Below are positions 26,695 through 36,102 of a DNA stretch of 64,000 bases, one piece after another. Each line of letters opens with the position of its first letter. The first letter of the stretch is position 1. The stretch is taken from the NCBI RefSeq assembly GCF_005116675.2, contig NZ_CP050699.1, positions 868,001 through 932,000 on the forward strand, in the 5' to 3' direction. A program made the position numbers and the translations under genes. Below the pieces are notes generated by a model. That model saw nothing but the letters and a program-made list of their open reading frames with translations, did no database searches and was not told the origin of the DNA. The DNA comes from Desulfosediminicola ganghwensis (GTDB taxonomy: Bacteria > Desulfobacterota > Desulfobulbia > Desulfobulbales > Desulfocapsaceae).

Positions 26695-27765
26695 TTATTG
26701 CATCCAGCTGAATAATGCCGACGGGGCTGCGGGGATAATCATAAAACGGACATCCCATTCAGCCCCGACCACATCGTCGGGTGTAATGACCGAATAGTGT
26801 GCTTCAAGCGCGAATCGAACCGGTATCTTGCCGAATTGGATTGTTTTGTTGACGCCAAAGCCGACAGGGACTGTCCACTCGTTCCCGCTGCTCTGCTCCC
26901 AGTTGGCGATGATATTCGGCCCGGCACCGAGTGATGTTGTATCGTCCAGCGCGTAGTAGACGAAATACTGCAGGTTGGTCAGATTGACATCATTACGGTC
27001 ATCATCATCAAAACTCCAGTATTGCTGCAACAGCCCTCCGATTTTCCATTTGGGGCCAAGATAGGCGTAAAGAGCAGAGGGCCCCGCAGACCAACGGCCT
27101 GTGCCGAGCACATCCTCCGTTGCTGTTGGCAGCCCAAGATCGAAGCCGAGTCCCCAGACAGAGGTGCCGCCGGTTTCATGCTTTATCCCTGCTTTCGGGG
27201 AAAGGAGCCCCACGTAATACATGTCTCCAAAACCTGTGGTGCGACCATCAAAGGCCTGAACCGGAAGCAAGGGGCCGTTGCTGTCGGGGGGGAGGATCGG
27301 GCCCTGGCCCTCACCATAGTCGCTACCTGCCCCGGCGGCGTCGATTTTATCCTGATCCAATGGCATGCTCGGGACTGTAAAAACAACCCTGTTGATGATG
27401 TTCCATTCTCTTCCGATTCCTTTGGGAAATTGCAGGATACCGGTATAGCCACTTTTTACTTCGTCTATACCGGTGGCTGGGTCTTCCATGAAATAGACGT
27501 CGAACTGGTTGATGAACATGGCCACATTGCCAAGCGGGTTGTCCATGAGCTTGGACATCTGGCCGGTCGTAGGTTCACAGCCGGCCCCGAGAATCTCTCC
27601 CAGATCAGCGTTAATGTCGGAACGGAGGCGCCGACATTCTTCGGTCAGGTTGGGATCATCCATACTTGTGGCAGTACTTTCCGCGTAGCTGGTGTGAGTG
27701 ATTAAGATTGACAATATCAGAAGCGATGATGTTCCTAACCAATTCAAGACTTCCCATTTTGTCAT
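26695..27765 (-). CDS. Outer-membrane protein of the sulfatase operon
   Basis: Encodes 356 residues with signal peptide (about 1-28) and a GGAGGGG ribosome site. The C-terminal two-thirds alternate hydrophobic and polar residues with many Gly/Tyr/Trp (GFGDMYYVGLLSPK, WGLGFDLGLPTATEDVLGTG, FGVNKTIQFGKIPVRFALEA), as in MetA-pathway/porin-like barrels. Such proteins often sit next to sulfatases and may import the sulfated compound. The N-terminal segment has a Cys pair (EECRR, GAGCEP). It is followed by the sulfatase after 118 bp. Exact family uncertain. Confidence 0.75.
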   Translation of the reverse strand: MTKWEVLNWLGTSSLLILSILITHTSYAESTATSMDDPNLTEECRRLRSDINADLGEILGAGCEPTTGQMSKLMDNPLGNVAMFINQFDVYFMEDPATGIDEVKSGYTGILQFPKGIGREWNIINRVVFTVPSMPLDQDKIDAAGAGSDYGEGQGPILPPDSNGPLLPVQAFDGRTTGFGDMYYVGLLSPKAGIKHETGGTSVWGLGFDLGLPTATEDVLGTGRWSAGPSALYAYLGPKWKIGGLLQQYWSFDDDDRNDVNLTNLQYFVYYALDDTTSLGAGPNIIANWEQSSGNEWTVPVGFGVNKTIQFGKIPVRFALEAHYSVITPDDVVGAEWDVRFMIIPAAPSALFSWMQ

Positions 27766-28172
27766 GCCCCCCCTCCTTTGATGCAGGCGTAATTACCTGG
27801 TAATGATTACTTTTATCTGAGTGCTTCCTTTGGTGATGACTTTGGCCCGGAGTGGCTTCAAGTAGGAAAAGCTGCCAAATAACCGGTTAATGCGACTCCA
27901 TGCTCTTTATTATCAAGTTGCAGCGTTTCATTTGCTATCCGATTTCTGCCAGAAAGTGGCGGGGAATGGACTCGGGGGACCCCGGTGTTCGTCGAACTGG
28001 AGCGGTAGCTCAAGCTGTTTATCTCCATGAATGTGCGCTATAGGAAAACACCATGCCGATCCTTTAGCTTGTCATCTTGCTGGCAGGTTTAAAAGATGAG
28101 GGTGATTGACAGTTAGGCTGGGTTGTGGGTAAATGATACGAACAGCATTCTACCTTTCCCTTACAACCACTG
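27766..28172. other. Divergent promoter region of the sulfatase operon and AraC gene
   Basis: About 400 bp between two divergent genes; presumably contains both promoters and the AraC operators. I did not find a clear direct repeat or palindrome by eye. Confidence 0.4.
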
Positions 28173-29195
28173 ATGATAGCTATGGAAACCTTAGGTTTTG
28201 CCGGAACACCGCTTTCACAATTTCCAGTATTGCAAAAAGCTGGTGTAGAAGGTACCAGGCGTTTTTTAACTGATGTGTTTGAGCAGAAAGTAGTCATCGA
28301 ACCGGGGAAAGGGGAGCGGCCATTCATAGCGCACAGCTACGCACGAAATCTGTCGAAAATGACGATCATTTCAAATTGCTTTACCAAAGAGATTGCAACT
28401 GGCGGTCCGGAGGGGGCATTAGGGAAGCTGGCTTTTCAATTCTGCATAAGGGGGAGCCTGTTCTGTACCATTAATGGCACCAGAGTCTCAAGAGCTGACC
28501 ATAGCAGGGTAAGCGTATTGTCCCCCAATCAAAAAGTGGAGTATTATTCCGGAGACGATACTCTGTCCGTGGTCTGTTTTCTGGATGAAAGTAAGCTGAG
28601 GGATTTTCTTTTCGATTGGAGTGGAGAAAAATTTACAGAAAAGATTCTTTTCAAGCCTGAGCTCAACCTGCAGTCACCGAAAGTCAGCTCATTTGTTGCT
28701 ATTTTCTCTAATTTTATCAACGAATTGAACAGAAAAAACGGCATGCTTGATTCACCGGTTGCCCAGGAGAGTTTCCAGCAGGCACTCTATTCTTTTATTT
28801 TACTGGAATTGCCTTCCAGCATTTCGAAAATAATGGAGAAGCAGACAAGGTTTGCAAGCTTGCAAGAGGTGCGGAAAGTTGAAGAGTTTCTGGAGGCAAA
28901 CGCCGGGAACCCATTGGATATGAAAACTGTCGCCTTGGCAACCGGGCACAGTCTTCGTTCAATATACAGGTCTTTCCAGAGGGAAAGGGGATATACCCCT
29001 TCGGAGTTTCTAAGGAAGGTACGCTTGGAAAATGCCCGACAGCGTCTGTTGTGCCCAGCTCCGGATGATTCGGTTACACGGATTGCTTATGAATTTGGAT
29101 TTGCCCATCTTGGTCGCTTTGCCGGGCTTTATAAAAAAGCGTACGGTGAGTCGCCCGGTGACACCATCAAGGCATCAATGAGGCACAGAAGATAA
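28173..29195 (+). CDS. AraC-family transcriptional regulator
   Basis: Encodes 340 residues (ATG at 28173 or three codons later). The N-terminal part (about 50-190) looks like the AraC_binding_2 sensor (FQFCIRGSLFCTINGT, LSVVCFLDESKL). The C-terminal 100 residues are a two-HTH AraC domain: MKTVALATGHSLRSIYRSF and ARQRLL, then VTRIAYEFGFAHLGRFAGLYKKA, with the standard G-x-SPG-x3 end. Divergent from the sulfatase/outer-membrane operon, which it most likely controls in response to a small ligand. No ribosome site is obvious. Confidence 0.88.
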   Translation: MIAMETLGFAGTPLSQFPVLQKAGVEGTRRFLTDVFEQKVVIEPGKGERPFIAHSYARNLSKMTIISNCFTKEIATGGPEGALGKLAFQFCIRGSLFCTINGTRVSRADHSRVSVLSPNQKVEYYSGDDTLSVVCFLDESKLRDFLFDWSGEKFTEKILFKPELNLQSPKVSSFVAIFSNFINELNRKNGMLDSPVAQESFQQALYSFILLELPSSISKIMEKQTRFASLQEVRKVEEFLEANAGNPLDMKTVALATGHSLRSIYRSFQRERGYTPSEFLRKVRLENARQRLLCPAPDDSVTRIAYEFGFAHLGRFAGLYKKAYGESPGDTIKASMRHRR

Positions 29196-29387
29196 GATTT
29201 GCACGTTAGCTGAATATCCAATCTATTACATACACTTGATCGTCGTCGATCAACTGGAAAAAATGCCTGCTTTAGAATCGTCGCCGGCCCCGTCATGTCG
29301 AGCATTTCTCATTCGAATTATTCCTCACTCATCAAGCCATAACATTGATACAGCAGGTGCAATAAAGCCGTGGCTGTGATGTGTCAA

Positions 29388-29476
29388 TTCGGTTTGAACA
29401 CTATCTCAAGATGGAGTCTCTTGGGATTATTACTGCTCTGTTTGTAAAAACAGGATTAACAGATTGTAATTTATAG
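29388..29476 (+). pseudogene. C-terminal remnant of a DUF3786 gene
   Basis: A short frame reads VSIRFEHYLKMESLGIITAL then FVKTG, which aligns with SVEHYIDMESLGILGALF of the intact DUF3786 protein at 19524-20141, and the nucleotides also match (gaacactat..agatatggaatctcttgggatt). An upstream stop codon and the lack of the other domain blocks show it is only the 3' end. Probably a relic of duplication or rearrangement. Confidence 0.7.
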
Positions 29477-29599
29477 ACTTTACATGGTTTCAGAACCGCC
29501 GGCCAAATTTGACAACCTGCCGCCAGCTATTACTTTTTAATTATGATCGGAGGCTAATCTTCCGATTGAAGGGAAAAGTTTTTTCCACGGAGGTTTGTT

Positions 29600-29959
29600 A
29601 TGGGACAGTTACATGTTGGAAATGTTGATATAGAGATAGATGTGGAAGGATTTCTCTGCCACGCCGAGGATTGGAACGAGGATGTTGCCGAGGCCCTGGC
29701 GGCACAGGAAGGAATAGACCATTTGGGGAGAGAGCAACGAGACATCATCATGTTTATGAGGGCGTATCACCGGAAATTCGATAACTTTCCGATTATGAGA
29801 TATGTGTGCAAAAATGTTCATGCTTCCACGGCGGACTGTGTAACGGAGCAGTTCTGCAATCCGATGGTTGCCTGGAAAATAGCCGGATTGCCGAAACCGC
29901 CAAACGTTTTTTTCAACAGTTTCGACGGCAAGAAATATTTCCCAAACCCATTTTACTGA
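29600..29959 (+). CDS. DsrC/TusE-family protein lacking both redox cysteines
   Basis: Encodes 119 residues. The DsrC/TusE pattern is clear: DVEGFLCHAEDW (14-25), LAAQEGIDHLGREQRDII (33-50), FMRAYHRKF, and AWKIAGLPKPPNV (91-103). In DsrC two cysteines 11 residues apart in the C-terminal arm form the trisulfide substrate; here these positions are W92 and V103, and the chain continues to FNSFDGKKYFPNPFY. It therefore cannot carry sulfur as DsrC or TusE does. Related cysteine-poor homologues have been proposed to be regulatory (RspA type), which I mention as known, not shown here. No dsr genes are near; the stress gene at 30195 converges with it. Confidence 0.88.
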   Translation: MGQLHVGNVDIEIDVEGFLCHAEDWNEDVAEALAAQEGIDHLGREQRDIIMFMRAYHRKFDNFPIMRYVCKNVHASTADCVTEQFCNPMVAWKIAGLPKPPNVFFNSFDGKKYFPNPFY

Positions 29960-30194
29960 TGGGGTTGGGCGAATTGCAATTTCTGCTCAACTCAATCCGG
30001 AAAAGCGGGTAAAGCTGGACTGCGCACAGAGGAGTTTTTCCGACAGGCCCTTTGGGCAGATCTCAGGTCGATTACGGTTGACTGCGAAAGGTAGAAGGCC
30101 TGTATTTCTGTTCATTCTACATCGAGGCCGAACTCATCTTGAGAGTACGGTCTCGATGTTTGCCTTGAGGAGATCTGATATCCGGCTCTGCAGC

Positions 30195-30626
30195 TTATGG
30201 CACAACCAATACCGGGCAGTAAATGGTGTTGAGCACCTTATGGGTGACACTTCCCAGGAATAACCCGGCGATGTCGGAATGGCCATGAGAGCCCATAATA
30301 ATCAGATCATACTTCTTGGATTTTGATCGGTTTGACAGCACGTGGCCGGGTTCACCGCTGATTGTTTCCAGAGAGTAGCCAACACCTTGGTCTTTAAAAA
30401 GCTCCTCGGCTTTTTGCAACATTTTGTCCGCCTCTCTTTTCCTGTTTGCCTTGATTTCCAGGATCAGGTTTTCAGGAATTTCCGTTAAATTTGCATCCCA
30501 CTCGTCATAGCAGTGAAGAATGTTGATGTGCGCTTTGTAAAACTTAGCCAAATCAAGTGCATACCTTGCAGCATTTACTGAATGGGTGGAGCCGTCAAAC
30601 GGCAGGAGAATGTTTTCAATTTTCAT
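30195..30626 (-). CDS. Universal stress protein, paralogue B
   Basis: Encodes 143 residues from ATG at 30626 (GGAGGGA upstream). UspA fold with KIENILLPFDGSTHSVNAAR and the nucleotide loop IIMGSHGHSDIAGLFLGSVT, identical over this stretch to paralogue A at 21759. Ends IYCPVLVVP. The two genes are recent paralogues by DNA similarity, with matching upstream motif TGATATACTATT. The sequences upstream of the ATG are not conserved between them, which supports the chosen start. Confidence 0.93.
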   Translation of the reverse strand: MKIENILLPFDGSTHSVNAARYALDLAKFYKAHINILHCYDEWDANLTEIPENLILEIKANRKREADKMLQKAEELFKDQGVGYSLETISGEPGHVLSNRSKSKKYDLIIMGSHGHSDIAGLFLGSVTHKVLNTIYCPVLVVP

Positions 30627-30949
30627 GGCAATCCCTCCATGGTCGAGAATGGCTGCCTGGCCGATGCATTGATTACATGTCGATGGCGATGCAACGGAGA
30701 TGGCGGCAGCAGTATTATTAACGGCAGATCTCACCGCTGAACTGTTTTGAATTGCATTCTCTCAAAGCCCCTGCGTATCTCTGACGGTCTTCGTACTAAT
30801 AGTATATCACTTAGGCCAGATACATTGAAACAGTTGAAGGGGCTGACACCCTAAATGAAGTTTCGCCGTAAAATCATCGGTTGCTAGCTGAAAACAGAAC
30901 ACACCATAATCCTTTTGAACGAGTGCTGGTTGGTGAATGGCAGGGCTGG
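30627..30949. other. Promoter region of stress paralogue B
   Basis: No gene. Contains the conserved motif at 30797-30808. The rest shows nothing recognisable. Confidence 0.4.
30797..30808 (-). promoter_or_regulatory. Promoter-like motif of stress paralogue B
   Basis: Minus-strand TGATATACTATT, identical to 22365-22376, about 170 bp upstream of the start codon. Likely an extended -10 element. Confidence 0.5.
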
Positions 30950-31561
30950 TTATTGGCCCAGGCCTTGAAAGGAAGCTAAAGTGTTTTGAAAGCGGGTGTA
31001 AATTTGAGGGATAACTTTGTCGTGGAAAACCTCATTCAAGGCAATAAATTTCACCAGCTGGGTTGAGTGGTCCCGGCTGGTGAATTCATCGACAAGGTAA
31101 CCTTTCTTTGACCAGTGGCACATTTCGCGCAAATTAGCAGTTTTGTCTGCACAGCTCAGGTTCAGCGCGTCGATCGGTGCCCGTTTGATTCGTTCCAGAT
31201 AATTGCTGTTGCGTATTTCCAAGGCGGGTTTAAGGCGGTCTGGGGCTGTTGCGTTCGGCCGTGAAACCCACTCAACCAGCTCTGCTACGTAGGTGTTGCC
31301 GATTTCATCGGCAAGTTGTTCGGTTGTATAACCACAGTCCTCGATGACGTCATGGAGGTAACCAGCAGCGACAACTTCATGGCTGCAGCCGGCATCGGCG
31401 AGCAGCCAGGCAACTTCGGCTGGATGGACGAAATAACAGGCGCGATCCTGCCTTGGCGGGGCCTTGCGAAAATGAGGGCCTTGTGGCCGGTTTCTGTGGG
31501 CGTATTCCGCCAGCCGGATAACGTTCAATACAAGGTCAATTTTTGTGTCTGCGGGCATCAT
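30950..31561 (-). CDS. HD-domain phosphohydrolase, SpoT/MESH1-like
   Basis: Encodes about 203 residues from ATG at 31561 (a second ATG follows immediately). HD-superfamily metal motifs: FVHPAEVAWLL (H), AGYLHDVIEDCG (HD plus E-D), and LSCADKTANLREM (D), with spacing typical of RelA/SpoT hydrolase domains. The synthetase and TGS domains of full SpoT are absent, so it is a small alarmone hydrolase-like protein that may degrade (p)ppGpp or another nucleotide. Cytoplasmic. Single-gene unit with no obvious ribosome site. Confidence 0.85.
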   Translation of the reverse strand: MMPADTKIDLVLNVIRLAEYAHRNRPQGPHFRKAPPRQDRACYFVHPAEVAWLLADAGCSHEVVAAGYLHDVIEDCGYTTEQLADEIGNTYVAELVEWVSRPNATAPDRLKPALEIRNSNYLERIKRAPIDALNLSCADKTANLREMCHWSKKGYLVDEFTSRDHSTQLVKFIALNEVFHDKVIPQIYTRFQNTLASFQGLGQ

Positions 31562-31856
31562 GTAGTCCAATGGCTTTGTCCGTTCAGGTTATATGTTGCA
31601 GGTCAAAGTGAATTTTTCTCCAAGGGGAAATACTATCTAAATCAGCTGGATTTGTTTCAAGGCCAGAGAGTTATGGAGACGGTAAGCTCATTCAGTGATG
31701 AGTTTGGCGGGTCACCTCTTCAGCCACAAACCACCTCGCTGCAGACAGCGATGGTTATCTTCCCAGAGGAAGTGCCGGCGGGACCTCCTCTGAGAAGATA
31801 GTACACTTGTAATAATATATCTGTTTGGCGGTGCTGAATAGGCCTGTCAGTGAGTT

Positions 31857-32747
31857 CTACAGCATTTCGCCGCTCATGCTGCGAATGCGTATAAATGAAG
31901 GAAACCTCGGTTTGCCGGATTTATAGAAGCCCGTATGCTTAAAGGTGACCAGCGCGCCAACTGGTGGGGGGATGCTTCTTTGTTGATCGGAGAAACCGGT
32001 GCCGATTTTAAACCGTATATTTCTATTCTGGTACAGCTCGACCACAAGTGAGCCCATTCGTCCTTCATGTTTCCCTTTCCCGGGAACGTAGCCGATTACC
32101 ACTCCCTCTGTATCAGTGAAATTCTTGACTTTGAGTATATCGACTGATCGCCCTCGCTGGTATTTTGAGCCCTTGCGGATCAGTACAATACCTTCGCCGC
32201 CTCCTGCCTCGATCTCTTTGAGCAGTGATTGTAGATGCTCTTCTCCATGCACAGGGGATTGTTGTATAACGAAGGCATATCGGGAAGGGTGTTTGGCAAA
32301 CCATTCACGGGCCCTGTTGATACGCTTTTCGATGGGCTGTGTGGAGTCTTTTGCATCGAAGATTCCAAATTTCAAGCTGTTCCAGCCTTTATCCTCGCCG
32401 GAGGTGGCGACTATACCTGCGGTACTCTCGAAAGTCTGTCTTCCGCCCCATATCTCACCGGATAGCGGAAAAGGTGGAAAGTTCTCAGTAAAATATGCAG
32501 GCACGTCTATTGGGTTACCCTTCTTGGTCAACATCCTGCTGCCGTTCCATTCCCCCCGGATTCCATCCAGCTTTTCACTCCAGAGCCACTGTTCATCCAA
32601 TACCTGTCCCTGGTAGGTTTTGGCTAACATCAGTGTATTGTCTGGCTGGGCCGCATAAAGGTGCTGACTGAAGGCAAGCACCAGGAGAAGGGAAATGAGT
32701 GCAGAATGGAGTCGCGTGCTCATTGGTCTGAAGTCGGTGTAGGTCAT
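31857..32747 (-). CDS. Exported minimal ATP-dependent DNA ligase (Lig E type)
   Basis: Encodes 296 residues. The ATG at 32747 has GGGGGAG upstream and begins a signal peptide ending near YAAQ (about 33). Nucleotidyltransferase motifs: I SEKLDGIRGEW (Lys adenylated by ATP), III-IIIa FGIFD, IV GGEGIVLI, V ILKVK, then an OB domain (GALVTFKHTGFYKSGKPRFP). No DNA-binding or polymerase domains. This is the pattern of Lig E enzymes, predicted to be periplasmic and discussed in relation to DNA uptake in competent proteobacteria. No competence genes are seen nearby. Confidence 0.9.
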   Translation of the reverse strand: MTYTDFRPMSTRLHSALISLLLVLAFSQHLYAAQPDNTLMLAKTYQGQVLDEQWLWSEKLDGIRGEWNGSRMLTKKGNPIDVPAYFTENFPPFPLSGEIWGGRQTFESTAGIVATSGEDKGWNSLKFGIFDAKDSTQPIEKRINRAREWFAKHPSRYAFVIQQSPVHGEEHLQSLLKEIEAGGGEGIVLIRKGSKYQRGRSVDILKVKNFTDTEGVVIGYVPGKGKHEGRMGSLVVELYQNRNIRFKIGTGFSDQQRSIPPPVGALVTFKHTGFYKSGKPRFPSFIRIRSMSGEML

Positions 32748-33515
32748 GAGGTGCTCCCCCTTTCTAAAAAAGGATCGGAATTATGAAAGAAAAATAACAC
32801 GTTTTGCGGGTAAATCAGTTCGGGTTGGCCACGGGACAAGCGTTTCTACCTTTCAATGAACGCCATGGATAATCAGTTGTCCTGAAAGTAGATGAAGTAT
32901 ACCTGTAGAGACGGACGATTCTCTTAAATATCTATATTCAATAGTATTAATTCGTGTATTTCGTGCAGGGGCCGGCGTTTTGTGATCCGCCTATAGAAGA
33001 CTTTGGGTATTCAACCAGAATGATTCTGTTGTTCGGCGCTTATGAAAAACTGCCGGGATTGAGAACCTGAGTCGAACTTTCATAGCCGACCCCACATCGA
33101 AAAATACGGGGTTTGCTCGCTCACCTTGAGTACGATTTTCTCAACGGTCTTTGCCGCAAGTCAGTTTACTGTGATTTACAGTAAACCCTTTGATATGGAT
33201 GCTTTATTTTATCTTTCAAAGTGTTACATGTTGCCGGTCAGGCAATTTGCTGTTTTGTGCTTTTTCAGATTCGAAATAGATTGCCAGTGAAGTGCAAAAC
33301 AGCTAGAGTCACGCCCTCAGATGTCGTGCAGGATCTTTCATTTATCGGCTAAAAGAGCCGTGTCAATGCAGTTTCGGTTTGTTTCCGTACGTTTATCCTC
33401 TTAAGACTTTGTTATTATAAATTATTTGCAGCCGCTGCCGTTGTGTCGTTATGACTGTGCAGTTCGGTTCAGCCTGATTGCGCCAGCAATTTCATCTGGT
33501 GTGTGAGTTGAAAAA
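32748..33515. other. Intergenic region without recognisable content
   Basis: About 770 bp between a leftward and a rightward gene. AT-rich; no ORF, tRNA, repeat or terminator identified. It must contain two divergent promoters. A stretch near 33090-33180 is locally GC-rich but matched nothing I know. Confidence 0.35.
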
Positions 33516-34938
33516 ATGAAGAAATTACTGCTGGTTCTTTGCTTTTTGTTTTTCGGCAATGTTGCTCTAGCCAGTGAGGAGCTTTCGGAAATAGACGATG
33601 TGCAGGAGCGATTCGTTTATGATCGCATGTTCCCGATCTGGGGACAGGAAGCATACGATCGTGGGCATGAATTACCGAAACCTTATGTTTTATCAGGGAT
33701 GTAGGCATAAACCTCGATGGCAGTTTCGAGGTGGAGCAACGCCTCACCAATAAGTGGAATACTATCACCGGTGGCCAGGTAGGAGTGACGGATAACATAG
33801 ATCTCCTCATTGAAGCCGGCTTCGGTGATCGCCGCAGCCTGATGCTTGGACTTGGCTATCGGTTATACCCGAGGCTGTGCGCCCTTGCTGCGCTGTGGGC
33901 AATTCACAGAAGGTTCAGGTCGCAGGTCTTCAGGTACCGCTGTTTCGATACGCAAACACCCTGGAGTTAGACAGCCTTGGCGCTCATGCATATGAGGCAG
34001 GTGTTTTAAGTTACCAGCGAAAAGAGCCCGGGGGGCGCCGCGCCACTGAGGGCAACGGGCAGATCTATACCTTGCGCGGCGGCTTTATTGACCTTGCCCA
34101 TGTGCGGGATACAGCGGATAACACTATCGCCCTTTTTCAAAGAATATTTCGGGATCTGGGTGAATCACAGACTATCTCCCTACCTGAAGAAATTGGCCCC
34201 AGAGAGATCCGGCTCACCGCATTTGACAGCAGTGAGTTGAGTTCGCAGCAACGATTGGAGATCAGTGCGCAACTGGCAGCACGGCAGGCGTATTTCATGG
34301 CTGAAGCTCATGAACTGGCCCAGTGGCATGGTTATCGCAGCTGGAAACCCTGGTCGGAAGCTGTATCAGCGTACTCATTCGAGGATCTGTATTCAAATAT
34401 GCTGGGCGCCAAAATCGCCTATGCCCTGATCGTCAATAACCTCACCACAACCCGTGACCAGTATAACCAGCACATGACCAGTTGGCTGTATGCTGTCCTT
34501 GAGCAGCTCGGAGCGGTTGAACAGGACAGGACAGACTTGCTCTGGGATGTTGTCGATGGTCATTGGTGGGACTCCCGTAAGCCGCTGCCGGAAAAGTTTA
34601 TGCTGCTGAAGCGTCATTACCAGATGGGAGACAGTCAAAGTCCCTATCTGGTACCGAGATCTCTCGCCGAAATTCACAATGGCTGGTCTGAGTTGACGGA
34701 TTTTTATCTCGAACCAGCGGCTCCACTGCATTTGCGCTTGCCCCGGCAGGTGCATGGTTACCAACTGGATACTTTGGCGGTCCAATGGCTTTGGGTCGAG
34801 GCCGGGTATCAACTCTCCTTTTCCCATATTCCGAAAGATATCTGGCGTAATGGTTTTACCCAGGAGGCGTTTGGCCGAATAGCGAAAGAAAACAGGAGAG
34901 TTGACCAGATGGAACTACAAAAACAACAGAATGATTGA
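33516..34938 (+). pseudogene. Frameshifted gene(s): signal peptide/barrel-like segment followed by DUF4056
   Basis: Three reading frames in succession hold protein-like sequence. 33516-33685: signal peptide (MKKLLLVLCFLFFGNVALA) and ERFVYDRMFPIWGQEAYDRG. From about 33690 in another frame: GINLDGSFEVEQRLTNKW, then VGVTDNIDLLIEAGFGDRR and LMLGLGYR, a beta-strand-like stretch. From about 33860 in a third frame: PEAVRPCCAVGN, VQVAGLQVPLFRYANT and GGFIDLAHVRDTADNT, which is DUF4056, to the stop at 34938. Each change equals loss of one base. It may be one gene, or two adjacent genes, with either real mutations or sequencing errors. DUF4056 function unknown; N-terminal signal implies a periplasmic product. 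Confidence 0.65.
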
Positions 34939-36102
34939 AATGAAAGTATTTAAAAACGCAATGTTATCGGCAGCGTTCGGGGTAAGTGTTCTGGTGTTTT
35001 TACCGGGTAACACCTTTGCATTCGGTGAAGAGGAGATGAGTGAAGGGTTTGTTTCCGACTTGCTTGAGCGGCTGGGTGCGGATGGGGAGTATGACCCTGA
35101 CAAAACAATCGACTTCAGTTTTCTGCCGGGTCCATTTTACAGCCCGGATAAAGAGTTCGGCCTGGCCCTGGTCGCGGTAGGCGCCTATCAGCCGGGTGCC
35201 TATGACCCCAATACACAGCTCTCATCGCTTGTTATCACCAGTTTGGCATCAACCAACGGCTCCTATGGTCTGGAAGTATCCAACAAGAGCTTTCTCAACT
35301 CTGACAGACAGCGGCTCTATTTTGATGTGGAAATAGCCAATGAAGCCCGGGATTATTATGGAATCGGCTACGACCAGAATCGTAGCGGTGGTAATCAGAC
35401 ATCGATCGATAACCAGCTGTTTCATGTGCCCCCTATGTTCATGCAACGGGTTGCCCGGGACACCTATCTGGTTTTGGCTATGACTTCAATTACCAGAAGG
35501 CCAAGGGGGTTGAGGAGAGCGGAACGGATCTGGATTTGAGTGAGCTTATGAGTTCTGGTACCAGTTCGGGACTGACCGTGCTCTTATCCCATGACAGTCG
35601 AGACATGGTCACTAACGCGCATAGCGGTAGATTGATTCAACTGGAAGGCTCCCTTTACCGCAAAGATCTCGGAAGTGACAGTAACTTTGAAGTCGTCAGG
35701 GCTGAATACAGCGATTATCAGCGGGTCGGCCGGGGCGATGATGTCGTTGCCTGGCAGGCCTTTGGCCGTTTTACCATGGGTGATGTCCCTTGGTACCAGT
35801 TTTCTACCGCATGTGGCTCAGACCATCTTCGAGCATATCAGCAGTCACGTTACAGGGATAAACACTTCGTCATGGCCCAGGCTGAATACAGATATAATCC
35901 TGCCGGTCGACATGGACTGGTTGCCTGGGCGGGAGCGGGAGCCATTGCGCCGAGCCTTGATGAATTCCATGCAGACGAGATATTACCGACAGCAGGAGTC
36001 GGTTATCGCTTTGAAGTGAAGCCAAGAATGAATCTGCGCCTCGATCTGGGTTTCGGTGATGGGGAGAGTGGGTTCTACTTCAATATCAACGAAGCGTTTT
36101 AA
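34931..36102 (+). pseudogene. D15/Omp85-type outer-membrane protein with one frameshift
   Basis: Starts at ATG 34931 or 34940, with signal peptide (KNAMLSAAFGVSVLVFLPG) and then FLPGPFYSPDKEFGLAL and GYGIG-type strands typical of bacterial surface antigen (D15) barrels. Reading breaks at about 35470-35472 (ctggttttggc): adding one G gives YLGFGYDFNYQKAKGVEES, which runs smoothly into the second half (SELMSSG, LSHDSRDMVTNAHSG, CGSDHLRAYQQSRYRDKHF, LDLGFGDGESGFYFNINEAF). The corrected protein is about 390 residues, ending in an aromatic residue. It overlaps the DUF4056 stop by 8 bp, so the two were co-transcribed. Confidence 0.75.
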
